NCBI RefSeq assembly: GCF_000836725.1
Contig: NZ_JXTH01000004.1
Coordinates: 1-64,000, forward strand
Source: Anoxybacillus thermarum
GTDB lineage: Bacteria > Bacillota > Bacilli > Bacillales > Anoxybacillaceae
Length of the DNA: 64,000 bases
Direction: 5' to 3'
The notes under the pieces: generated by a model
What the model was told of the DNA's origin: nothing
Seen by the model: the letters and a program-made list of their open reading frames with translations, nothing else
Database searches by the model: none
Part shown: one piece after another, positions 51,287 to 60,522 of the stretch
How positions within the stretch are numbered: the first letter of the stretch is position 1
Layout: each line of letters begins with the position of its first letter
Program-made: the position numbers and the translations under genes

Positions 51287-52795
51287 ATGTATGCGTTAGA
51301 AATGATGAATATTACAAAAGAATTTCCCGGTGTGAAAGCGCTTGACCGCGTTAGTTTCAAAGTGAAAAAGGGAGAAATTCATGCTCTTTGTGGCGAAAAT
51401 GGTGCTGGCAAATCGACATTGATGAAAGTGTTAAGCGGACTATATCCAGCTGGCACGTATGATGGTGAAATTCGTATTGATGGTAAATCGGTCTCGTTTC
51501 GAAATATTGTTGATGCGGAACAGGCGGGTATTGCGATCATTCACCAGGAGCTTGCACTCGTAAAAGAAATGACAGTTGGCGAAAACATTTTTTTAGGACG
51601 TGAACCACATAAATTCGGCGTCATTCAATGGGATCAATTGTATTATGAAGCAGAAACATGGTTAAAGAAAGTCGGATTAACGATTTCTCCACGAACAAAA
51701 ATCCATTCACTCGGCATAGGTCAACAGCAATTAGTTGAAATCGCAAAGGCGCTCGCAAAACAAGCAAACATTTTAATTTTAGATGAACCTACGGCAGCTT
51801 TAACCGAAAGTGAAGTTGAAATTTTAATGGATATTTTAGAACAGCTACGGGCACAAGGAGTTGCGTGTATTTATATTTCTCATAAAATGCCAGAAGTATT
51901 TCGATTAGCAGATTCGATCACCGTATTGCGCGACGGAAAATCCATTGCGACACTTTCACGTGCAGAAACGAATGAAGATGAAGTTGTTGCGCTCATGGTT
52001 GGACGCGAATTGACAGAACGTTATCCGTACGTCAAAAAAACGCCACGGCATGTCGTATTAGAAGTGAAAAACTATTCCGTTTGGCATAAAGAAAAACCGA
52101 TGAAAGTCAACGACGGTATTCATATGACTGTTCGTGCTGGGGAAATTGTCGGAATTGCTGGCTTGATGGGAGCCGGGCGAACGGAACTAGCGATGAGCTT
52201 ATTCGGTGCATACGAAGGAAAAGCTGAAGGAGAAGTATGGATGGAAGGAAAACAAGTGCACATTCGCTCTGTAAAAGATGCTATTCGTTCAGGCATTGCA
52301 CTTGTCACAGAAGATCGAAAAAGGTTAGGTCTTGTACTCGGAATGGATGTTAAAACAAACACGACACTAGCAAGTTTAAAAAACATTAGCCGTTTGCAAG
52401 TCATCAATCAAAACGAAGAATTAAAGTGGAGTCAAAAGTATGTCGATGAACTAAAAACAAAAACAGCGTCTTTAGAAACAACTGTTGGTACGTTATCTGG
52501 AGGAAATCAACAAAAAGTCGTATTAGCGAAATGGTTAATGGCGAAGCCAAAGCTTTTAATATTAGACGAGCCAACACGCGGTATTGATGTTGGGGCAAAA
52601 TATGAGATTTATCATTTAATGAATCAATTAGCTGAAGAAGGCGTTGCTATCATGATGATTTCTTCTGAGCTTCCAGAAATTTTAGGAATGAGTGATCGCA
52701 TTTATGTCATGCGTGAAGGACGAATCGTGAAAGAGTTATCACACGATGAAGCAACACAAGAAAATATTATGATGGCAGCGACAGGAGGGGAATGA
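51287..52795 (+). CDS. xylG: D-xylose ABC transporter ATP-binding protein
   Basis: 502 residues from ATG 51287 after CGGGAGTGAAACGA. Two fused ABC domains, as in all sugar ATPases of this family. Domain 1 has Walker A GENGAGKST (about 37-45), the signature-like LGIGQQQLVEIAKAL and Walker B LILDEPTAAL. Domain 2 has the altered phosphate loop GLMGAGRTE, the TEDRKRLGL motif, LSGGNQQKVVLAKWL and LILDEPTRGIDVGAK. It energises uptake with XylH. Confidence 0.93.
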   Translation: MYALEMMNITKEFPGVKALDRVSFKVKKGEIHALCGENGAGKSTLMKVLSGLYPAGTYDGEIRIDGKSVSFRNIVDAEQAGIAIIHQELALVKEMTVGENIFLGREPHKFGVIQWDQLYYEAETWLKKVGLTISPRTKIHSLGIGQQQLVEIAKALAKQANILILDEPTAALTESEVEILMDILEQLRAQGVACIYISHKMPEVFRLADSITVLRDGKSIATLSRAETNEDEVVALMVGRELTERYPYVKKTPRHVVLEVKNYSVWHKEKPMKVNDGIHMTVRAGEIVGIAGLMGAGRTELAMSLFGAYEGKAEGEVWMEGKQVHIRSVKDAIRSGIALVTEDRKRLGLVLGMDVKTNTTLASLKNISRLQVINQNEELKWSQKYVDELKTKTASLETTVGTLSGGNQQKVVLAKWLMAKPKLLILDEPTRGIDVGAKYEIYHLMNQLAEEGVAIMMISSELPEILGMSDRIYVMREGRIVKELSHDEATQENIMMAATGGE

Positions 52796-52798
52796 GTC

Positions 52799-53968
52799 AT
52801 GGAAGTAAAAGCAGTCATCGAACAGCAACAAAAGAAGAAAAATATATTTGGAAAAGTAGATATTCGTGCTTATACGATGATCGGTGCACTGATTGCGATT
52901 TGGATTTTCTTTGGTATGTTAAATGAGACGTTTTTAAGTGCACGAAATTTATCCAACTTATTTACACAAATGTCGGTTACCGCTATTTTGGCAATTGGCA
53001 TGGTGCTCGTTATCGTTGCCGGGCATATTGACCTTTCCGTCGGTTCGATCGTCGGATTAACTGGTGGCATCGCAGCCATTTTAAGCAACTGGATGGGAAT
53101 GCCGACATCTGTTGTCATCGTATGCACGTTGCTTGCGGGAGCGCTTGTCGGTTTTGTTCAAGGATGGCTAGTTGCTTATCGAGCGATTCCAGCGTTTATC
53201 GTTACGTTAGGTGGGATGATGATTTTTCGCGGGGTGTTAATGGGGATTACAAAATCAACAACAATCCCAATTTTTGATGCTCAATTTGTCGCTTTAGGAA
53301 GCGCATATTTTACAAACGCCTTTGGGATTGTGCTTGCGGTGATCGCTATTGTTTCTTTATTCGTTTCTACGTTCCGTAAGCGAAAATCGCGGCAACAATA
53401 CGGCTTTACCATCTCGCCATTACCGATCGAGATTGCTAAACTACTTGTCATTAGCGTACTTATTTTGTTATTCGTTTTGACGATGAACAGTTATAAAGGG
53501 ATTCCTTTTCCAATTATTTTTGTTATTGCACTCGCGTTGATCTTTTCATTCATTGCGACAAAAACGACATTTGGTCGCCATGTATATGCAATCGGCGGCA
53601 ATGTGGAAGCCGCCCGTTTATCTGGTATTAACATTCAACGTCATACGATGATGTTGTTTGTTTTTACAGGATTGCTTTCTGCCATTGCAGCCCTCGTTTT
53701 AACGGCACGCTTATCATCAGCTACCATTTCAGCGGGACAAATGTACGAACTAGATGCGATTGCGGCTTGCGTCATCGGTGGAACATCGTTAATGGGTGGA
53801 TCTGGTACAATTATCGGTGCAATTATCGGAGCCATGGTCATGACGTCGCTAGATAACGGGATGTCGCTACTAGGTATGGAAACATTTTGGCAATACATTG
53901 TAAAAGGAAGTATTTTAATTTTAGCCGTTTGGATCGATATTGCTAGCCGAAAACGAAAAGGAAATTAA
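52799..53968 (+). CDS. xylH: D-xylose ABC transporter permease
   Basis: 389 residues, about ten membrane helices, four bases after xylG. Family motifs are GMVLVIVAGHIDLSVGSIVGLTGGIAAIL in parts, and FGRHVYAIGGNVEAARLSGINI. A C-terminal half with ELDAIAACVIGGTSLMGGSGTI is typical. The unusual length for the family (about 330 for ribose permease) fits XylH. RBS AGGAGGGGAATGAGTC. Confidence 0.92.
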   Translation: MEVKAVIEQQQKKKNIFGKVDIRAYTMIGALIAIWIFFGMLNETFLSARNLSNLFTQMSVTAILAIGMVLVIVAGHIDLSVGSIVGLTGGIAAILSNWMGMPTSVVIVCTLLAGALVGFVQGWLVAYRAIPAFIVTLGGMMIFRGVLMGITKSTTIPIFDAQFVALGSAYFTNAFGIVLAVIAIVSLFVSTFRKRKSRQQYGFTISPLPIEIAKLLVISVLILLFVLTMNSYKGIPFPIIFVIALALIFSFIATKTTFGRHVYAIGGNVEAARLSGINIQRHTMMLFVFTGLLSAIAALVLTARLSSATISAGQMYELDAIAACVIGGTSLMGGSGTIIGAIIGAMVMTSLDNGMSLLGMETFWQYIVKGSILILAVWIDIASRKRKGN

Positions 53969-53970
53969 TA

Positions 53971-54019
53971 AAGAGCGCACAGAAAGACAGAAAAAGCTGT
54001 CTTGCTGGCGCTTTTTTTG
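53971..54019 (+). terminator. Terminator of the xylose transporter operon
   Basis: Long imperfect hairpin AGCGCACAGAAAGACAG / CTGTCTTGCTGGCGCT followed by TTTTTTT. Confidence 0.82.
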
Positions 54020-54049
54020 TATTAAAATGGAAAAATTTTATAGATATAT

Positions 54050-54132
54050 TGTTAGGAGGGATATTTTCATACGTCCCATTTCATTGTTCAACGGGATGTG
54101 GGGAAGCTGATCGTTAATACGATCAGTTTTTT
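54050..54132 (+). ncRNA. Possible small structured transcript between xylH and livJ
   Basis: A weak promoter TTGTAT-N16-TATAGA (54017-54044) precedes an AGGAGGG stretch. A stem CGTCCC/GGGATG (54072-54077, 54093-54098) follows, and a strong terminator hairpin CTGATCGT/ACGATCAG (54107-54126) with TTTTTT. No convincing ORF is present; a 12-codon frame starting with ATA is not supported. A short regulatory RNA, or the leftover of a leader, is possible. Confidence 0.35.
54107..54132 (+). terminator. Intrinsic terminator upstream of livJ
   Basis: CTGATCGT-TAAT-ACGATCAG followed by TTTTTTG. It is separate from the xyl operon terminator about 90 bases upstream. Confidence 0.75.
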
Positions 54133-54173
54133 GTTCAAATATGTCTTTTCTTTTAAATTTTAAAAAATACGTC

Positions 54174-54202
54174 TTGTCTATTCTGCTCATTCGTATTATA
54201 TT
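54174..54202 (+). promoter_or_regulatory. Promoter of the liv operon
   Basis: TTGTCT (54174-54179), 17 bases, TATATT (54197-54202). Confidence 0.7.
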
Positions 54203-54220
54203 ATTCTTGTGAAAATATTA

Positions 54221-54235
54221 AATTTTCAGAAAATA
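54221..54235 (+). promoter_or_regulatory. CodY box before livJ
   Basis: AATTTTCAGAAAATA matches the CodY consensus AATTTTCWGAAAATT at 14 of 15 positions. It lies just downstream of the predicted transcription start, a repressing position. CodY with branched-chain amino acids and GTP would shut off the transporter. Confidence 0.85.
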
Positions 54236-54251
54236 AAAAAGGGGGATTGAC

Positions 54252-55457
54252 ATGAAAAAGAAAAAGACGCTTTCTATTTTCACGTCTGCTGCTTTAGCTA
54301 TTGGTTTATTAGCTGGCTGTTCAGCAGAGAAAACGTCAGAAACAACGAAAAACGGTGGAGATTCTGGAGGAGGGACAGTCATTAAAATTGCCACACAAAG
54401 TCCGCTCTCTGGTGGAGCAGCAACGTTAGGAGAATCGATTAAACTTGGGGCTCAACTCGCGTTAGAAGAACAAAAAGAAAAATTCGAGAAGTTAGGTTTC
54501 AAATTAGAACTCGTTCCATATGACGATCAAGCCGATCCGAAAAAAGGGGTAGCAAATGCTCAATTAATTGGAGCGGATCAGCAAGTTTTAGGTGTAGTTG
54601 GACATTTGAACTCAGGTGTTGCCATTCCATCCTCAGAAATTTACGAAAAATATAGCATCCCAATGGTCTCTCCAGCAAACACAGCAACAGATGTCACTGA
54701 CCGAGGCTTAAAAACGGTGAACCGCATTTGTGCACGTGACGATTTCCAAGGCCCTGCAGGTGCAAAATTCGCTGTTGAAAAATTAGGAGCAAAGAAAATT
54801 TTTATCATTCAAGATAAAACAGCATACGGCACAGGCTTAGCAGAAGCGTTTAAAAAAGGAGCAGAAGAAGCAGGTGCTGAGATTGTTGGATTTGAAGGAA
54901 TTACAATTGGCGAGAAAGACTTTAATGGCGTATTAAATCAGGTGCTCGCGAAAAAACCAGATCTTGTTTATTTCGGTGGTATGTATACAGAAGGTGGCAT
55001 GTTAATTAAGCAAGCTCGTGATAAAGGTATTAATGTACCATTTATGGGCGGAGATGGGATGGACTCGTCAACGCTTGTTGAAATTGCGGGCGATGCAGTA
55101 AAAAATACATTCATTACATCTGCAGCAGGTATTGCAACGGCGACAGAGGCCGGAAAGCAGTTTGCTGAAAAGTATAAACAAAAATTCGGCAAAAATATTG
55201 AATCGTATTCTGCTTATGGATATGATGCGATGGGTGTTTTATTAAATGCGATTGAAGAAGCAATTAAAGCAAACGGAAACAAACTTCCTTCCCGTGAACA
55301 AGTAGCGGAAGCGGTTCGCAACGTTCAAGATTATGAAGGAGTTGTGACGAAAGTAAGCTTTGATGAAAAAGGAGACAACAAATATGCAAAAATTTACATT
55401 TACAAATTCGAAGAAGCAACATATCCAGCTCGATTAGAAGATGAAGTAAGTAAATAA
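54252..55457 (+). CDS. livJ: Branched-chain amino acid ABC transporter binding lipoprotein
   Basis: 401 residues from ATG 54252, after AAGGGGGATTGAC. Lipobox LLAGC (cysteine about 23). Type-I Leu/Ile/Val-binding fold: IKIATQSPLSGGAATLGESIKLGAQLALEE in parts, HLNSGVAIPSSEIYEKYSIPMVSPANTATD in parts, and YFGGMYTEGGMLIKQARDKG in part. It delivers leucine, isoleucine or valine to LivHM. Separated from livH by a hairpin. Confidence 0.92.
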   Translation: MKKKKTLSIFTSAALAIGLLAGCSAEKTSETTKNGGDSGGGTVIKIATQSPLSGGAATLGESIKLGAQLALEEQKEKFEKLGFKLELVPYDDQADPKKGVANAQLIGADQQVLGVVGHLNSGVAIPSSEIYEKYSIPMVSPANTATDVTDRGLKTVNRICARDDFQGPAGAKFAVEKLGAKKIFIIQDKTAYGTGLAEAFKKGAEEAGAEIVGFEGITIGEKDFNGVLNQVLAKKPDLVYFGGMYTEGGMLIKQARDKGINVPFMGGDGMDSSTLVEIAGDAVKNTFITSAAGIATATEAGKQFAEKYKQKFGKNIESYSAYGYDAMGVLLNAIEEAIKANGNKLPSREQVAEAVRNVQDYEGVVTKVSFDEKGDNKYAKIYIYKFEEATYPARLEDEVSK

Positions 55458-55472
55458 TGATGAATACGTTTG

Positions 55473-55508
55473 AAAAGGGTATGACAGTTTGCCGTACCCT
55501 TTTCTTGT
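55473..55508 (+). terminator. Hairpin between livJ and livH, probable partial terminator
   Basis: AAAAGGGTA (55473-55481) and TACCCTTTT (55495-55503), then CTTG. Its position is like the hairpins after dctP and xylF. Confidence 0.7.
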
Positions 55509-55578
55509 AAATTTTTTCACGAGCAAAGGGACAAGCTAAATGTTTTTAGAAAAAGACAACGAAATGGAGGAACTACAC

Positions 55579-56565
55579 ATGATCGAACATGTGCTACAAA
55601 CATTGCCCCAAGTCATCATCGACGGATTGGCATTGGGCGCTGTATACGCCATTGTCGCTCTCGGATATACAATGGTGTACGGCATTTTAGAGCTCATTAA
55701 CTTCGCCCATGGAGAAATTTTTATGACAGGTGCATTTGTTGGGACAGCGCTTTTATTATCATTTTCTGCTTTTGGCTGGCTATCTTCTATGCCGATGCTG
55801 TTGGCATTGCTTCTTGTCCTTGTAGCGACATCGATTGTGACAGGTTTGCTTGGCATGGGCATTGAGCGAATTGCTTATCGTCCATTGCGAAATGCCCCAA
55901 AATTAATTACGCTCATTACAGCAATTGGTATTTCATTTTTATTACAAGATTTTGTTCGTTTTATTACAGAATTAAAGAAAGGAAACTACATTTTAACTGG
56001 TCCAAGTTTATTTACTGGACAAGTAAACATTTCAGCTTCCTCTATTTGGTCAGGATTTCATGACGCCTCAGTTAAGTCCTCTTTCTTTATCGTTTTAGTT
56101 ACAGCTGTTGTCATGATGATGACGCTTGACTTCTTTGTGAATAAGACGAAGTGGGGGATGGCGATGCGTGCTGTCGCCCAAGATCGTGAAACGGCTGCGC
56201 TTATGAGTGTAAATGTCAATAAAGTTATCGCTTTAACGTTTTTTATTGGATCTGCATTAGGTGGGGCTACAGGTGTTCTCTTTGCAATTCAATACGGAAC
56301 GATTGATCCATACATCGGCTTCATTTTAGGATTGAAAGCTTTTACCGCAGCAGTATTAGGTGGGATTGGAAACATTCGCGGAGCGATGTTTGGTGGCATT
56401 GTTCTCGGTCTGCTTGAAATGTTTGCAGCGGCTAACTTACCGATCGTCTCTGATGGAATATTAGGAGCGGAATACAAAGACGTGTTTGCTTTTTCTATTT
56501 TAATTATTGTTCTTATTTTCAAACCAGAAGGGTTATTCGGAAAAGTGTCCGTTGAGAAAGTGTAG
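55579..56565 (+). CDS. livH: Branched-chain amino acid ABC transporter permease LivH
   Basis: 328 residues from ATG 55579, six bases after ATGGAGGAA; earlier ATGs lack a binding site. Eight or so helices. Motifs LALGAVYAIVALGYTMVYGILELINFAHGEIFMTGA in parts, and GMAMRAVAQDRETAALMSVNVNKVIAL in part, are typical. It forms the channel with LivM. Confidence 0.93.
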   Translation: MIEHVLQTLPQVIIDGLALGAVYAIVALGYTMVYGILELINFAHGEIFMTGAFVGTALLLSFSAFGWLSSMPMLLALLLVLVATSIVTGLLGMGIERIAYRPLRNAPKLITLITAIGISFLLQDFVRFITELKKGNYILTGPSLFTGQVNISASSIWSGFHDASVKSSFFIVLVTAVVMMMTLDFFVNKTKWGMAMRAVAQDRETAALMSVNVNKVIALTFFIGSALGGATGVLFAIQYGTIDPYIGFILGLKAFTAAVLGGIGNIRGAMFGGIVLGLLEMFAAANLPIVSDGILGAEYKDVFAFSILIIVLIFKPEGLFGKVSVEKV

Positions 56566-56574
56566 GTGGTCGAT

Positions 56575-57861
56575 ATGAAAAAATGGTTGAACGTATTCGA
56601 GCAAAATAAACGTATTCAGGCGACCTTGATTGGTGCGTATATCGCTACCACGTTTATCAGTTTATATTTAGCACAAAAATCAGTTGTTGCTTTTTTGCTT
56701 TTGCTTTCTTCGCTTTTATTTTTATATTTTACGTCATTTTCGAATCGTGTGAAGTGGGGCATAGGCATTCTCGTATTAAGCGTGCTATTGCCTTTAGCCG
56801 CAAGCCAAGGAGAAGCTTATCAATCATATATGGAAGTGGCAACGTTAGTCGGAATTTACATCGCCATGGCGCTAGGATTGAACATTGTCGTAGGACTTGC
56901 CGGCCTTTTAGACTTAGGGTTTGTCGCTTTTTTTGCCATTGGTGCCTATACGTACGGTATTTTTGCGACAGCACAGGCAAACAACTTTATGCCATTTGGA
57001 AAGTATCCGTTATCCGGAGAAAGTTTTTGGATATTTTTAATCGTCGGGTGTGTTGTTGCTGCAATATTTGGAGTGTTGCTCGGCATCCCGGTGTTACGCG
57101 TAAAAGGCGATTATTTAGCGATTGTAACGCTCGGATTTGGAGAAATTATTCGTATTATTTTCAATAATTTGGATAAACCAGTTAACATTACAAACGGTGC
57201 AATGGGGCTCGCTTCCGTTCAACCGCCCAAACTGTTCGGGATTGAATTTATGTACCCGAGTCAATTTTATTATGTTGTATTAGTGATTTTGTTGCTTACG
57301 ATTTTTATTGTCCGTCGTTTAGAATATTCGAAAATTGGTCGAGCGTGGAAAGCGGTGCGGGAAAATGAAATTGCCGCACAAGCGATGGGCATTCCGCTCG
57401 TTCGTACAAAGTTGATGGCGTTTGCCGTTGGTGCTTCATTTTCAGGAATGATGGGTGTCGTATTTGCAGCAAAACAGACGTTTGTTGATCCAACAAGCTT
57501 TACACTGCTTGAGTCCATTACAATTCTCGTCATGGTTATTTTAGGAGGCATGGGTAGTGTCCCGGGGGTTATACTCGGTGCGGCGCTTGTGACGATTTTA
57601 AATCTTCAAGTGCTTACAGAATTAACAAACTGGTTAAACCAGCTTAGTTTAAGTGGAGTCGTTCACATTCCTGATGCGCTATCTCCAGCAAAAATGCAAC
57701 GGTTTATCTTTGGCTTGATTTTAATTGTCTTTGCTTTGTATCGTCCACAAGGATTGTTGCCGGCAAAAAATCCTCGTTTTGATGAAAAAGAGTTGAAAAG
57801 TGGCGTAACAAACGTAGCAGACGGAAAGGAGGGAGCGAAAGGTGTCTATTTTAACGGTTAA
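56575..57861 (+). CDS. livM: Branched-chain amino acid ABC transporter permease LivM
   Basis: 428 residues from ATG 56575, nine bases after livH, following AGGTGGTCGAT. About ten helices. LNIVVGLAGLLDLGFVAFFAIGAYTYGIF in parts and IGRAWKAVRENEIAAQAMGIPLVRTKL in part are the family marks. The 20-residue tail (KSGVTNVADGKEG) overlaps the start of livG. Confidence 0.93.
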   Translation: MKKWLNVFEQNKRIQATLIGAYIATTFISLYLAQKSVVAFLLLLSSLLFLYFTSFSNRVKWGIGILVLSVLLPLAASQGEAYQSYMEVATLVGIYIAMALGLNIVVGLAGLLDLGFVAFFAIGAYTYGIFATAQANNFMPFGKYPLSGESFWIFLIVGCVVAAIFGVLLGIPVLRVKGDYLAIVTLGFGEIIRIIFNNLDKPVNITNGAMGLASVQPPKLFGIEFMYPSQFYYVVLVILLLTIFIVRRLEYSKIGRAWKAVRENEIAAQAMGIPLVRTKLMAFAVGASFSGMMGVVFAAKQTFVDPTSFTLLESITILVMVILGGMGSVPGVILGAALVTILNLQVLTELTNWLNQLSLSGVVHIPDALSPAKMQRFIFGLILIVFALYRPQGLLPAKNPRFDEKELKSGVTNVADGKEGAKGVYFNG

Positions 57862-58618
57862 ACAATTAACAAAGCAATTTGGTGGACTTATTGCGAACAA
57901 CAATATTGATATGGATGTGCAAAAAGGATCAATTACAGCTGTTATCGGACCGAACGGTGCAGGGAAGACAACATTGTTTAACATGGTCACAGGGGTGTAT
58001 CAACCGACGAGCGGTGATATTTTATTAAACGGCGAGTCGCTCGTTGGATTAAAGCCTCATCAAGTGGCACAAAAAGGTATTTCGCGTACGTTCCAAAATA
58101 TTCGTTTATTCGGAGCGATGACCGTATTAGAAAACGTCATGGTTGGCATGCATACGCATTTACGTAGCGGGTTATTTCATACGATATTTTCTACTCCATT
58201 GATGCGCAAAGAGGAAAAAGAAGCGAAACAAGAGGCGTATCGTCTTTTGCAATACGTCGGTTTAGAGTCACTTTATAACGAAGAGGCAAAAAATTTGCCT
58301 TATGGGGCGCAGCGAAAACTTGAAATTGCCCGCGCATTAGCGACGAAACCAAAAGTGTTGCTGCTAGATGAGCCCGCTGCTGGAATGAATCCGAAAGAAA
58401 CAGCGGAATTGACGAAGCTTATTTATGATATGCGTGAACAATTGCAACTAACGATTATTTTAATTGAACATGATATGAAACTCGTTATGGAAATTTCTGA
58501 ACATATTATTGTGTTAGATCATGGAGAAAAAATTGCTGAAGGTACGCCAGATGACATTCGAAATAATGAAAAAGTCATTGAAGCTTATTTAGGAAAAGGA
58601 GCGACAACAGCATCGTAG
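57842..58618 (+). CDS. livG: Branched-chain amino acid ABC transporter ATPase LivG
   Basis: 258 residues from GTG 57842, overlapping livM by 20 bases, after AAAGGAGGGAGCGAAAG. Walker A GPNGAGKTT, the family insertion ISRTFQNIRLFGAMTVLENVMVGMH in part, signature LPYGAQRKLEIARAL and Walker B VLLLDEPAAGMNP. Works with LivF as a heterodimer. Confidence 0.94.
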   Translation: MSILTVKQLTKQFGGLIANNNIDMDVQKGSITAVIGPNGAGKTTLFNMVTGVYQPTSGDILLNGESLVGLKPHQVAQKGISRTFQNIRLFGAMTVLENVMVGMHTHLRSGLFHTIFSTPLMRKEEKEAKQEAYRLLQYVGLESLYNEEAKNLPYGAQRKLEIARALATKPKVLLLDEPAAGMNPKETAELTKLIYDMREQLQLTIILIEHDMKLVMEISEHIIVLDHGEKIAEGTPDDIRNNEKVIEAYLGKGATTAS

Positions 58619-58631
58619 GAGGGGATGGCGA

Positions 58632-59339
58632 GTGAGTTTGTTGCGTTTAGAACGCGTTCATACGTTTTATGGTGGAGTTCATGCGCTAAAAGGAATTGAT
58701 TTAGAAGTATGTGAAGGGGAAATTGTTACGTTAATCGGCAGTAACGGTGCGGGAAAATCGACAACATTAAAAACAATTAGCGGACAAGTGAAAGCAAAAA
58801 GTGGAAGCATTGTATACGAAGGAAAAGACATGACAAATACCCCACCACATATGACCGCCTTAGCAGGCATCGCCCATGTTCCTGAAGGACGGAGAATTTT
58901 TCCGAGATTGACGGTAAAAGAAAATTTAGAAATGGGTGCTTTTTCGGTGAACGATAGAAAAGAGATAGCTGAACGAATGGAGCGAGTATTTCATTATTTT
59001 CCTCGGTTAAAAGAGCGTCTGCAACAAAAAGGGGGGACGATGAGTGGAGGAGAGCAACAAATGTTAGCGATCGGTCGTGCTTTAATGATGAAACCGAAGT
59101 TGCTCATGTTAGATGAACCGTCGATGGGATTAGCTCCAATTATCGTCGAGCAAATTTTCCATATTATTCGAGAGTTAAACGATGAAGGAATGACGATTTT
59201 GCTTGTCGAACAAAATGCGTTTCAAGCGTTGCAAATCGCGCATCGTGGCTACGTCATTCAAACAGGAGAAATTACAATGTCAGGTACAGGAAAGGAACTG
59301 CTTGGAAACGAGCAAGTACGAGAAGCATATTTAGGGTGA
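58632..59339 (+). CDS. livF: Branched-chain amino acid ABC transporter ATPase LivF
   Basis: 235 residues from GTG 58632 after AGGAGGGGATGGCGA. Walker A GSNGAGKST, HVPEGRRIFPRLTVKENLEMG in part, signature MSGGEQQMLAIGRAL, Walker B LLMLDEPSMGLAP. Last gene of the liv operon. Confidence 0.94.
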   Translation: MSLLRLERVHTFYGGVHALKGIDLEVCEGEIVTLIGSNGAGKSTTLKTISGQVKAKSGSIVYEGKDMTNTPPHMTALAGIAHVPEGRRIFPRLTVKENLEMGAFSVNDRKEIAERMERVFHYFPRLKERLQQKGGTMSGGEQQMLAIGRALMMKPKLLMLDEPSMGLAPIIVEQIFHIIRELNDEGMTILLVEQNAFQALQIAHRGYVIQTGEITMSGTGKELLGNEQVREAYLG

Positions 59340-59344
59340 ATCAC

Positions 59345-59378
59345 AAGGCGTCTGGCGACAAAAGCTAGCGCCTTTTTG
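59345..59378 (+). terminator. Terminator of the liv operon
   Basis: AAGGCG...GC / GCTAGCGCCTTTTTG, an imperfect hairpin with a T-run. Confidence 0.7.
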
Positions 59379-59402
59379 TATAATTGTTTCGGAGGGATGG
59401 AT

Positions 59403-60518
59403 GTGCACATTGATACAGTAATCTTGCGGCATTTAGAAATGGAATTAAAATCACCGTTTACAACAAGCTTTGGGACGATGAAAACGCGTCCCGTTTTATT
59501 AGTGGAAGCGATCGATGAAAATGGCGAGCGAGGATGGGGAGAAGGTGTTGCTTTTTCTGCCCCTTGGTATACGGAAGAAACGCTGGAAACGACGTGGCAT
59601 ATGCTTGAATATTTTTTAATTCCGCTTCTTTTTCAAGCCCCCGTTCATCATCCGGATGAATTGCGCGCCCGATTTTCGATGATTCGCCGCAACTACATGG
59701 CCAAAGCAGCGCTTGAAGGGGCGGTATGGGATTTGTTCGCCAAACGGCGTGGGATGCCATTAAGCGCGGCGCTCGGCGGTGAAAAACAAGAAGTGGAAGT
59801 GGGAATAAGCATCGGCATTCAGAAAATAACAAATTTGCTAAAACGAATGGAACAAGCGCTTGCGGAAGGATACCAGCGGGTGAAAATAAAAATTAAGCCA
59901 GGATGGGATGTGGATGTCGTTCGTGTCGTTCGTCGACATTTCCCTGATGTTCCGCTTATGGTCGATGCAAACTCCGCTTACTCGTTACACGACATCGACC
60001 GCCTACAAGCGCTCGATGACTATGAGTTGCTTATGATTGAACAGCCGCTTGCTGTAGATGACATCGTTGATCATGCGAAATTACAAGCAAAGTTAAACAC
60101 ACCGATTTGTTTAGATGAAAGCATATGTTCATACGAAGATGCCAAAAGAGCAATTGAATTGCAAAGTTGCCGAATCATCAATATAAAAATTGGCCGAGTA
60201 GGTGGATTAACGGAAGCGAAACGCATTCATGATTTATGCCAACAACATCATATTCCTGTATGGTGTGGCGGCATGTTAGAAGGTGGAGTCGGACGAGCGC
60301 ATAGCATCGCTTTAGCAACACTTTCGCATTTTTCTTTACCAAGCGATACAGCTGCATCGGCAAATTATTGGAATCGTGACTTCATTGATCCAGAAGTTAC
60401 CGTTCATCATGGACGCATTTTCGTTTCGAAACAGCCCGGTATAGGCTATGAAGTGAATATGAAAGAAGTCGAGCGGCGTGTCGTTCGTTCAAAAGTATAT
60501 AACCGTGTGAAAGGATGA
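59403..60518 (+). CDS. menC: o-Succinylbenzoate synthase / N-acylamino acid racemase (MenC type)
   Basis: 371 residues from GTG 59403, six bases after GGAGGG; ATG 59397 is too near the binding site. Enolase superfamily. N-terminal cap: [18 protein letters not shown]. Catalytic residues are in KIKIKPGWD (acid/base lysine), [16 protein letters not shown] and CLDES (metal carboxylates), and [10 protein letters not shown] (second lysine). It closely resembles Geobacillus NSAR/OSBS enzymes, which can make o-succinylbenzoate for menaquinone and racemise N-succinyl amino acids. No other men gene is nearby, so the in vivo reaction cannot be decided here. Confidence 0.9.
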   Translation: MHIDTVILRHLEMELKSPFTTSFGTMKTRPVLLVEAIDENGERGWGEGVAFSAPWYTEETLETTWHMLEYFLIPLLFQAPVHHPDELRARFSMIRRNYMAKAALEGAVWDLFAKRRGMPLSAALGGEKQEVEVGISIGIQKITNLLKRMEQALAEGYQRVKIKIKPGWDVDVVRVVRRHFPDVPLMVDANSAYSLHDIDRLQALDDYELLMIEQPLAVDDIVDHAKLQAKLNTPICLDESICSYEDAKRAIELQSCRIINIKIGRVGGLTEAKRIHDLCQQHHIPVWCGGMLEGGVGRAHSIALATLSHFSLPSDTAASANYWNRDFIDPEVTVHHGRIFVSKQPGIGYEVNMKEVERRVVRSKVYNRVKG

Positions 60519-60522
60519 GGAT

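Noticed and set aside
54070-54108. Mini-ORF starting with ATA after AGGAGGG
   Set aside because: No accepted start codon, only 12 codons, and the segment is better explained by stem structure.
56754-57167. 137-residue frame inside livM
   Set aside because: Out-of-frame shadow of a clear permease gene, rich in Arg and Cys.
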